64,000 nucleotides of DNA from Siphonodentalium dalli. Taxonomy: Eukaryota > Mollusca > Scaphopoda > Gadilida > Siphonodentaliidae. The notes below the pieces were generated by a model that saw nothing but the letters and a program-made list of their open reading frames with translations, searched no databases and was not told where the DNA came from. The stretch lies in assembly GCA_032622095.1 (NCBI GenBank), contig CP136066.1:204870978-204934977 (forward strand), given 5' to 3'. Every line of letters starts with the position of its first letter. The first letter of the stretch is position 1. This document shows positions 47,501 to 59,500 of this stretch, piece after piece. A program made the position numbers and the translations under genes.

Positions 47501-50500
47501 GGTGAATTTAGTGATGCTATCCCGCAAGATGGGCTAGCATCACCAAATTCACCCTCTGGGAACCTCATTCTGCTTAGGCCCCAACTGCTGTGGGAGACCT
47601 AGGATCAGATTGAAATTCCCCAGTTGAAGTTGGTGATGTTCACCCATTACGGCATTAGTCACCTCGGTTGTGCATTTTATCTTCTGCAAATTAGGGTACA
47701 TAGAAAAAGGATAAAGAAAAAGTAACTAAAAACAATGTTAATTTTAGACTATATATACTTCCCAGAAGATGAGGCCTAAGCAGAATGAGGTCCCCAGAGG
47801 ATAAATTTGGTGAGACTAGCCTGCTGTATGGGGTAGCATCATTCACCCTCTGGGGACCTCATTCTGCAAATGACAGGCACACTATTTCCAGGCTTGTCAA
47901 AGGGGAGATTTGGGCTGGGGAAAGCACCCTAAAAGGCACCCGCTGCCCCTCATGTGGAAACCCTGTGTACACATGTACATGTATCTACAATGATAATATT
48001 TCAATAATTCTTTTAACACTTTCGTCTGCCTGCTGAATATTGTACACGTAGGTCAATAAAATAAATTTCTCTCCTTTTCAGAAAGAAAGTGGTTATCTGA
48101 AGCATGTGTATAATATATTTGAGAGAATCGGCTATGATACAAAAGGAGGATCAAATTCTGGATGGGATGTACTCTGGGCACATGACTATCCATTTGTCAC
48201 TTTAGCGAAACAAATTTCTAATCTTAAACCACATCAGAAGGTCAGTTCAAGTTTTATCTCCATCACCAATTTCATACTTCTCTCTATCACCAATTTCATA
48301 CTTCTCTCTATCACCAATTTCATACTTCCTTCAGGCCATAAAAATAAGATGATAAGATGATTTTCTGATTTTTTTTGTTGGAAAATTGGGGCTTGGGGTA
48401 GAATTTTATTTTTGGTCCAATAACTCGTCCTATAGTTTGGCGAGGTCGGTTTTGCGGATGGGCGTCCACAGATGGTGATAGCATGATAACTCTCTTTTTT
48501 TTATATTCAGTATACAAGACTTGCTAAAAAATGTCATGGCGGAATTATGGCCCTTATTTAGTTTATTTCCGTGAATTTTGTTCGGAATTGCGATATCTTG
48601 AAGAAATATCAACTCCAGTAGAGCTTTAGTCATCACTCCATTGTCTGTCGTACCATCCGTCCGTGCGTCAACAATTCTTTGAACATCTTCTCCAGATCCA
48701 TAGGACAATTAATTGAACATCTCCAGATACATAGGACTGAATGGGTTCATATTTGGTGTGAATGTTGTTCCCTAGGTACCTGGCATTCAGATTTGTTCAA
48801 ATGGGGTTACTGGGTCAAATAGGGGCAGAGTCAGGGACATAGCGCATTTCCTCCATAGTAATTCTTAAAACATCTTCTTATCAAGTACCATCAGGGTTAT
48901 TTATTTTATATTTGGTATGGAGGGTCCTTGGGTGACTGGGATTTAGATGTCAAATAGGTCCAAAAAAACAAAAAGTTAAATATATATATTTTTAATTTAA
49001 TTTTGGAATATTTATTTTTTTGCAGACCCCATGTGATATTGTTTGCATATTTTGTTGCAGGTAAACCATTTCCCTGGCAGTGGTTATATAACCAACAAAG
49101 CTAGTCTGGCTGTATCAACATTCAACTTTGTACCTCAAGCATTCAAGCTCCCAGATGAAAAGGACAAACTTATACAACATGTAAGTTTACAATATTATCT
49201 GTAGACCTATTGGTTCTGGCTAAAAGCGTTAAAATGATTTTTAAGGATAATTTAGTTAAAGGGGGACTGTACAATAAATCTGGCCATTTATGGGACCATC
49301 TCCTATTATACTCAACAGAATATGTGCAACAAATGAATGAATTTGAGCCATGAAAGAGTGCAAAATATGCTCATGTGCTACTAATCCGTCACTCAAATTC
49401 ATTCATTTGTTTCATATATTCTGTAGAGTATAATAGGAGATGGTCCCATAAATGGTCGGATTTAGTGTACAGTCCCCCTTTAACCCTTTCTTTTCAAATG
49501 TTCTCATAATAAGTTCAACAACGACCATATGTGACCCGCCATATCAAATCCAGTAGTAAGTCGGGATTTTTTTTACCCTATGCCAATGCATTCTCTTATA
49601 TATGCGAGTCGACCATAGGTCGCCTCGCATATATAAGAGAATGCATTGGCCTAACAATTTTAATAATTTTTTCTTGTATTCTTTAACAATTTTATAATTT
49701 CACCCATACAGAGCCCCAGACAAACATGAGCAGACAACACTCTTCTATATGCTTCTATATATGTGTGGGGCTCCCTGCAGGGTAATGGATGTTTTTTATT
49801 TTATGTCCTAAAAATTGTCAGAAACATTTATTTTAAAAAAATGATAAAAAACTGTTAGGCCAATGCATTCTCTTATATATGCGAGGCGACCTATGGTCGA
49901 CTCGCATATATAAGAGAATGCATTGGCACAGGTTAAAAAAAATCCCGACTTACGACTGGATTTGATATGGCGGGTCACATATTATAAACTCATTGACGAG
50001 TAGTTCCTTAGTTCTTTGTTGAACTTATTGTATGAACATTTCCCTCCAATGAAATTCACTCATTCTGCACATTTATATTATCTTTTTGCCTGTCTGTCAT
50101 CTGCTCATTTTTCTTGAACACCCCTCCAAATGAATAATAGACCATTCCAATATATACTTTATAACCGTGCGGTAGGATCCAATTAGTTAAGAATGGGTTA
50201 AAGTTCACTTGCGGACCATTTTCAGAATATCTGCTGAGAACTGGATATATTAGAATTGACTTTTCTTAAAATATTTAATTGAATTTGACTCTGCCGACTG
50301 TGGTGATCATCAATATTTTTGTCTCGTGTTTTATTTGCTGAAAAACGGGGTGTATTATGTTATAGTCTGAACATTTCCTTCGATTCATCCATCAGTCCAT
50401 CCATCCAATCGCTTTTGGTTTCCGGATGATGACTTTAGATAGTGTTACCATAACTGAATGGAATTAAATTTATTATGTGGGTTTCTAGCACAAAATACAG

Positions 50501-53500
50501 GTCAAGTTCGAATTCGGGTTCCACCTGCCAATTTTCACCAGAGTTATGGCTCTTTTTGTTGGAATTTTCGTTTTTGGATGATAAACTTAGGTAAGTCTGA
50601 ACTGAATGGAATGAAATCTATTATGTGACTTACTAGCCAAAAAATTCAAATTTGTCACTTCCCTCCAATTTCACCAGAGTTAAGGCTCTTTGTTGGAATT
50701 ACCACAGGCATATTTTGCAATGCCCTTTCGATGCTCTTGTTTAAATTAATAAAACATTACATGTTTCATTATGGAATCTATTTTAAGATTAAGGAACATC
50801 CAGAAAAGATGTGGGTTCAGAAGAGTAATAAGCATAGAGGCATACACATCAAAACTATAGATAGTAAGTACTGTAAAACCTGTCTAAACTGACATACACA
50901 TCAAAACTATAGATAGTAAGTACTGTAAAACCTGTCAAAGTAATAAGCATAGAGGCATACGCATCAAAACTATAGATAGTAAGTACTGTAAAACCTGTCA
51001 AAGTAATAAGCATAGAGGCATACGCATCAAAACTATAGATAGTAAGTACTGTAAAACCTGTCAAAGTAATAAGCATAGAGGCATACGCATCAAAACTATA
51101 GATAGTAAGTACTGTAAAACCTGTCAAAGTAATAAGCATAGGGGCATACGCATCAAAACTATAGATAGTAAGTACTGTAAAACCTGTCTAAACTGACATA
51201 CACATCAAAACTATAGATAGTAAGTACTGTAGAACCTGTCTGAGTAATAAGCACAGAGGCATACGCATCAAAACTATAGATAGTAAGTAATGTAAAACCT
51301 GTCAAAGTAATAAGCATAGAGGCATACGCATCAAAACTATCGATAGTAAGTACTGTAAAACTAGGGTTCTGCGAATTGGAAATTTTGATCGAATCGAATA
51401 TCGAATCGAATGCTAGAAATCAAATCGAATATCGATTCGAATCATATCTGTATGTTGTATTCTCAATTGGGCATGTTTTGTCAACGATTAGACGATTTGT
51501 GAAACGTTCCATGAACTACATGCACGAAGTTAAATCATAACGTATGTGGCGATGAACCGTCATTTGCAATACTATTAACTTCAATTAATAATTGATTAAA
51601 ACGTCCAATCGGCCGTCACGACGATTAATATATAACCACTAAACGGATTATTGGAACTAAAATCACGCAAAATTTGTACAGATTGCATATGCATGCAAAA
51701 TTGCAAATCAACATTCGGAATCACCCGTTTTTATAAACTTGAAGATGCAACAACAGTCGCAGTGTAGCCTGTTTATGTAGTGCTGGATGCTTCTTGGACA
51801 GATGATTCCATAGGTGGGTCGTTGTCCCAGATGCTTGCGATTTATACACCATGTTGCATTCATCATATGTGTAAGCCTGCAGCTTTATCATGTTTAAAAT
51901 AAACATGAATAACGGATGACGTTTTGTCAAGTGTCAAAAACGCTCCGAAATTGAAAGTAAACTTCAAAAGAAAACACCGCGAAAATGCAGTTTTCGATGC
52001 CGGGAACACGTGTTGTTTAAATTCTGAGCTATATTACATAACGCGGAATCTGAGACGGATAGACCGCGGATAACGCTAGCGGTTGATCAGTCTCATAGCT
52101 ATTATAATTTACGTGCGTTGTCGGTCCATCGACGATCTCCGAGCTTTTGGCTACCATGTTCAAAGATAGAAATCAGACGTATTTAGTTGTCATATAGTGG
52201 CTAATTGCTGTCTATACTTATATTTAATATATATAATCGCGATGTACAATGATAATTATAAGAAACATATATACATCATTTTCTGTAATTAAATGGCACA
52301 AAACAGCTAAGATCGACGTGTGTACCTGCCCGTAAACAGCCTACTTTTCCATCATTGTATATTCGAAATTTCGAGTTGGCAATTTCGAATCGAATTCGAA
52401 TCGAATTTGACTTTCGAATCGAATATCGAATATTCGCAGGACCCTATGTAAAACCTGTCATGAGTAATAAGCATAGAGGCATACACATCAAAACTATAGA
52501 TAGTAAGTACTGTAGAACATGTCTAAACTGACATACACATCAAAACTATAGATAGTAAGTACTGTAAAACCTGTCAAAGTAATAAGCATAGAGGCATACA
52601 CATCAAAACTATAGATAGTAAGTACTGTAAAACCTGTCGTGAGTAATAAGCATAGAGACATACACATCAAAACTATAGATAGTAAGTACTGTAAAACCTG
52701 TCGTGAGTAATAAGCATAGAGACATACACATCAAAACTATAGATAGTAAGTACTGTAAAACCTGTCTGAGTAATAAGCATAGAGGCATACGCATCAAAAC
52801 TATAGATAGTAAGTACTGTAAAACCTGTCTGAGTAATAAACATAGAGGCATACACATCAAAACTATAGATAGTAAGTACTGTAAAACCTGTCTAAACTGA
52901 CAACTAAATTTTATGCTAGAGTTGACAGTGGTTAGCATAATTTTTTGGTAATTAATCGATTCTGATAACTAATGGGTCTTTTGAAGAAATGTTGTTGTTG
53001 CATTCTGATGATATGGGGACCATCGAATTGGATTGTGTACCTTTAACGCCTTTTCTATTGATATCAAGTCGTACAAACAGTGATTGTTGAAATATAAGAC
53101 TCAATGTTGCAAAAATTATTTTCATTTTTCAAAATGGTGATGTTCACCCATTAATCACTTCAATTATGCATTTTATCTTCTGCATATTAAGGTATATAGA
53201 ACTGAACAGAATGTAAACAGTAACTAAAAACTACTTTAATTTGAGACGAGATACTTCCCAGAAGATTAGGCCTAAGCAGAATGAGGTCACCAGAGGATGA
53301 ATTTAGTAATGCTAGCCCACTTTGCTGGGTAGTATCACTAAATTCACCCTCTGGGGACCTCATTCTGCAAATGACAGACACACTATTTCAAAGCTCAATT
53401 TGGTGTGATCTACATGCATATCATTACTTTGTCTACTGTCTACTCTGTAACCAAACTCTTCTATTATTAATGTTTCATTGCAGCCCTGGACCTAACCAGT

Positions 53501-56500
53501 TCTATTATTAATGTTTCATTGCAGCCCTGGACCTAACCAGTTCTATTATTAATGTTTCATTGCAGCCCTGGACCTAACCAGTTCTATTATTAATGTTTCA
53601 TTGCAGCCCTGGACCTAACCAGTTCTATTATTAATGTTTCATTGCAGCCCTGGACCTAACCAGTTCTATTATTAATGTTTCATTTGCAGCCCTGGACCTA
53701 ACCAGTTCTATTATTAATGTTTCATTTGCAGCCCTGGACCTAACCAGTTCTATTATTAATGTTTCATTTGCAGCCCTGGACCTAACCAGTTCTATTATTA
53801 ATGTTTCATTGCAGCCCTGGACCTAACCAGTTCTATTATTAATGTTTCATTTGCAGCCCTGGACCTAACCAGTTCTATTATTAATGTTTCATTTGCAGCC
53901 CTGGACCTAACCAGTTCTATTATTAATGTTTCATTGCAGCCCTGGACCTAACCAGTTCTATTATTAATGTTTCATTGCAGCCCTGGACCTAACCAGTTCT
54001 ATTATTAATGTTTCATTGCAGCCCTGGACCTAACCAGTTCTATTATTAATGTTTCATTGCAGCCCTGGACCAAACCAGTTCTATTATTAATGTTTCATTG
54101 CAGCCCTGGACCTAACCAGTTCTATTATTAATGTTTCATTGCAGCCCTGGACCTAACCAGTTCTATTATTAATGTTTCATTGCAGCCCTGGACCTAACCA
54201 GTTCTATTAATGTTTCATTGCAGCCCTGGACCTAACCAGTTCAACTACATTTGTTCAGGAGTATGTCGCCAAGCCATTTCTTATTGATGATAGGTATGAG
54301 CAACTTTTATTTATGCCATAATTATACCCCCATATTTTATCAAAGAAAAATAGGGGATATAATGGAGTGACTGTGTCCGTCTGTCTGTCCATCCATCCGG
54401 GCATATATCTCATCCATGGGTTAACTGATTTTTGTTGATATTCGGTATATGAGACTTGCTTAACAATGTCTTGATCGAGTTCGAAAACCGGCCAGGCCAT
54501 TAATTTGTTCATTTTTGTGAAATTTGATCATGATAGCATGATAACTTGAAAAAATTTCAACTGATTTTTAGCTCAACTTACCTTGTAAGTTTGAGCTATT
54601 GCCATGATTTGGCGTCCGTCGTCCGTGTGTGTGTGTGTCCGTCAACAATTTCCTTTGGCGCGGGCTACAGGTCGTACCTTTGTTCTGATCTTTATGAAAT
54701 TTGTCATGAATATTGACATGTACATGGGAACGAGTCATTTTGGTGTCATTCGGCCAAAAAACATGGCTGCTGGCAGCCATCTTGGATTTCAAAATTCAAT
54801 CCATTGGCGCGGGCTATAGGTCGTACTATTCGTCTGATCATCATGAAATTTGTCATGGATGTTAATATTGACATGTAGATGGGAACGAGTGATTTTGGGG
54901 TCGTTCGGCCAAAAAACATGGCCGCCAGCAGCCATCTTGGATTTTACTCTTTGCATGACTAAATCCTTTGGCGCGGGCTACAGGTTGTAGCTTTGGTCGG
55001 AACTTCATGAAATTTTCATGGATGTTAACAATGACATGTAGATGGGAACGAGTCATTTTGGTGTCGTTCGGCCGAAAAACATGGCCGTCAGCAGCCATCT
55101 TGGATTTTACTCTTTACATGACTAAATCCTTTGGCGCGGGCTACAGGTCGTACCTTTTGTCTGATGTTTATGAAATTTGTCATGAACGTTGCCATTGACA
55201 TGTAGATGGGAACGAGTCATTTTGGGGTCATTCGGCAACAAAAGCATGGCTGCTGGCAGCCATCTTGGATTTCAAAATTCAATCCATTGGCGCGGGCTAC
55301 AGGTCGTACTATTCGTCTTATCATCATGAAATTTGTCATGGATGTTAATATTGACATGTAGATGGGAATGTGTCATTTTGGGGTCGTTAGCAGCCCTCTT
55401 GGATTTTACTCTTTGCATGACTAAATCCTTTGTCGTTGGCTACAGGTCATAGCTTTGGTCAGATCTTCATGAAATTTGTCATGGATGTTAACAATGACAT
55501 GTAGATGGGAACGAGTCCTTTGGGGTCAATTGGCCAAAAAACATGACCGCCAGCAGCCATCTTGGATTTTACTCTTTGCATGACTAAATCCTTTGGCACA
55601 GGTCAGACATTGCAATTAGCACCTTTCCTTTCCTATATACTGTCAACCATTAAATTATTCCCCTACCTATCAATTTGTGTAGGAATAATTAACACTGTCC
55701 ATCCACCAATAGACATGTTCTATCCGATGCGAAAACTCAAGTATTTTTTTTTCGCTCATGTTCATATTTTATTTGCAGGTTTATGATGACCCTCCCCTCA
55801 CCTGTATAGTTCTTGGTATCGATCGGTTAATTGGTTTAGAAAAAAATTAACTCTTCACAAACATGCTATCCGATGCATTAAGTCAAATACTTTTCTTCTG
55901 ATCTGCCTCATATTTCTTACCTAGATTTTTCTGATCACACTCTTCATCTGTATGGATTTGATATTGATTAATTAACCCTTTTCACTCTTGAACCAGGTTT
56001 ATTAATGCACACTCTATAATACTAATATTTAATTAGTTTTATACCATTAATAGATGTAATGTCCTGTTTTGAAATTAGGAAGATTCCATCAATAACTCAA
56101 ATATCTTTCCTGCATGGTTAACATTAAAGAATGAAATATGAAGCCACTCAAACATTTCCTTTGTACTTCCTTTCTAGTCATATGACTTTTAATTATTATC
56201 ATACACCCCTTCTCTGCCCAGTCTCTCTGCTTGTGGAAGAAATGATATAAATTGCACAACTATATTTGAATTTAATTACATTCTTAGACATCTCCTAAGC
56301 AAGCAGTATTTGTTTATCAGAGTGAGTGATAGACTTAAGTGTGTGAAAATTTATTTTGATCTTTGCATGACTAAATCCTGATACAGGCCACATCCCTCAT
56401 CCGATTGTCGACAAACTCTAGATGGGAGCTGTCTATTTTTGTGTCTATTGTTTCACAAAATCAGGCAACCATGCGCTCTATGGTCAGCAACAATCATGAC

Positions 56501-59500
56501 TTAAAATTTGTACAAGAATCAGAATTGATTCTCGCAAATGACACCCTCAAAGTGAAACATGAGAATCAAGTTTGAATCTCGCATACATTTATCTCTGCTT
56601 TGTTGTATAAAGACATCATATGATAGCTATTAGGCCAAGGTGTTTTTTTTTCAATTGGCCAACAATAAATCTTTCAAAATTGAAAGCTATACATGTACAA
56701 TAAATATTGCAATTCTGAATTTCTGTCACATTCACATCAACTCATTTGACTGAAGATACAGGGAGAGGGCAAACTTTTTTTATGATTTGAAAGTAAGATA
56801 ATACTGTTTAGAAATTGTCTCAGTGCACTGTGCATTGAATTTTCAAAACTTTCCCAGGGATGCCCTTCAAACCGTCTCTAACTTGAAAGGAGTGATACAA
56901 CATACCCCCCCCCCCCCCCTCTCTCAACCAACTTGTGGCATAATCAGGATTTGAATTTGATTCTTATACCCTCAAACTTGTGAATCAGCTCTGATTCTCG
57001 CAAATAATGGATGGATTTTAATGCCTGAACAACCATGACTGTTTTGTCACCATCTAAATACTATAATTGTCTTTGTTTCAGGAAATTTGACATTGGTGTT
57101 TATGCCATATTGACTTCAATAGATCCACTGAGAGCTTACATAATCGAAGGTGACTTTCTTATTCGGTGAGTTTTATTTCGACAAATCCAGACAAATCTCA
57201 AATTTATTATTATTCTATGACAGAGTTCCTGAAAATGTTTGCAAAGTGTAAATATGTGGTGAAAAGCATTAAATTATAGTGTTGAAATGATTTTTCGACA
57301 AGTCGATGTCGACACGATTAGTGCTTGTAGTCGATTAAAAATTACTGGTTGATTATTCGGATTGCGTTGGAGACATGTGCCTTTTCTCAGTTATGTAAAA
57401 TTGTTACATGGTAGACTATACAAGATGCGAGGTAATGTCAAGGAAAGTATTAAACTATAGATAGTTTGTCTCCAAAATCTGTCTCATCATTTCTTTGATG
57501 ATTTACCTCGTGCTTGTGAACATCACAAAGAATTGCAACATTGTAGCACCAATGCCTTTGATCGCAGAACAACAAACGAAAATAGTTGTTTGATGTACTG
57601 ACCCGGTTCAAAGCCCATGCCTGTGTTTAAGCCCACCCATATATTTTGGCCAAATTCCTTGCACAGGGGTATATTCGTGTTTAAGCCCACCCCAAATTTT
57701 GTTCAATTTCAGCGGTGGTAAGTAAGTATTTGCTAATAATACTTCCCAAATAAATAATTCCAATATAACGGGAAGTACCAATATAACGGGAAGTATATTC
57801 ACAAACGATTGGTGACGGCGAGAATGCCACGAAAAATGGAAAGTTATACTTCGTAGGTATTAGTGATAATAAATAAAATAAAATAAAGTGAATCTTAAAA
57901 TCTCATTTGTTTATTCAATTATACTTCCTGGGGGAAACCAATCGTCAACAGACATCAAATACAAAAGAATGCACTCGCTAACGGCGTATATCTGAGAACG
58001 CGGTAAACATCAGTCACTTCAAAGAGTCACGTGCGTCCATCGCACACATGTCAACAACAGTACTCTAAAAACATATTCTTTGTATGTCGGTATGTTCCTA
58101 CATGTGGCCAAACACAAAAAGAACTCATTCCCTGGTTTTGTAAACACACGGTGGGTATAATAATGGGGCAGAAGGGGGACTTGTCATCCACAACACCCCA
58201 ACAGCACAAGATGCCTTCAAAAAAAGAGATACCGATGTCGTATTGGTACCCGGTAAATAATCATTATTTAAAAAATTTAAACTTCTATTTTTCACGTTTT
58301 ACGATATAGACTATAGTATAAACATTAATCTGTGTCAACGGTTTGGAAGCGATAGGCTAACTCTAAACATTCAAACACGTGTTTTTTTGTATACGTATTT
58401 ACATCGTAATTTTGTTAATTAACTAGACTCACTGGAGCCGTCACTATTGTATTGTAACTCTTTGTAGACAACGTGCCATGAATAGAGCACTGGGTTCATT
58501 GTTATCGGATTAAGTCACTCTCTTATATGTTGCATAATATTTCCCTGTACAATTTTCAGACATTTTTTAATTATTATCTTTGGCTTCGATGACGACAGCA
58601 AAGTTGTGTTGTTGTGGGGATCACGTACATCTGAAGATTGATATAAACTATAGATATAGACTATAGATAGTGGATTTATCCAGCTGTCTGAAATGGCAGA
58701 AATTTGATGACCCATGATGCTTACAAACTGTCATTTATGGGAATTTTGGGCAATAAAACAAGACAAGAAGTAATATTTTAATATACACATCAAAATGAAA
58801 AAAATAGTTTCTCAAAGTAACTTATACTTAACTTTATTTAATCTGGAAGCCGTGTATATTTCCCTGAAACTCTGTGTTGGATCGACTTTATTTTATGGAT
58901 CCATTTCTTCAGTTTTACTGTCCCGATTTCTTGGGATTTTTGGTTTGCAAAGGGTCATATTCGAGTTTAAGCCCACTTGGATTTTTGAGCTCAAATAAAA
59001 CAAAGGCCCCCTGGGCCTAAACGCGGGTCAGTATGGTAATAGATGTTAAATCTGTTCACTTTTAATAATTCCTAATGTTACTGTGAACCAACACCACATC
59101 AACTGTAGATCTGTTCAACAATCAACATAGTAATGACAGTGCGCAGGCCTGTAGGTGGCGTACCTTTAAACACCACTCTATTAATACCGTACTGACCCGC
59201 ATAGGCCCAGGGGGCCTTTGTTTTATTTGAGCTCAAAAATCCAAGTGGGCTTAAACTCGGATATGGCCCTTTGCAAAAATGCAAACCAAAAATCCTAAAA
59301 ATCGGGACAGTAAAACTAATGAAAGCCGATCTGACGCCGATTATTTGGGAATTTTTTAAATGTGAATATTAAAATATTATAATAACACTTTAAGTCTTGT
59401 AGTTTTATTGGACAACATTCCCATGTTAAAATGACACTATTATGTAAGTACATGTAGTCTTGACTGACAGCCGTCTTGTTCCCAAAGTGTATGCTTGGAG

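Larger units (their letters stand above)
50831..52912 (+). repeat. 63/48-bp minisatellite made of the exon-4 end plus its splice donor, split by a hAT element
   Basis: About 16 units contain aataagcatagaggcata, catcaaaactatagatag and the donor gtaagtactg, followed by taaaacctgt. Full units are 63 bp; units lacking the gtaataagcatagagg part are about 48 bp. Nine units lie before and seven after the insertion at 51362-52446. Each full unit could read SNKHRGI(H/R)IKTIDS, copied from the true exon, so the array arose from coding DNA and not the reverse. The long open frames on both strands here are products of the array. Confidence 0.92.

Noticed and set aside
50855-51139. Minus-strand repeat protein MLITLTGFTVLTIYSFDAYA...
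   Set aside because: It is the reverse of the 63-bp array (63 is a multiple of 3), which derives from the plus-strand TTLL exon and its donor.
54604-55098. Frames with 'MAA(S/D)...VF(W/R)PNDTKMTRSH' as a gene family
   Set aside because: They fall in a diverged ~150-165-bp tandem repeat; frames switch between units and are broken by indels.
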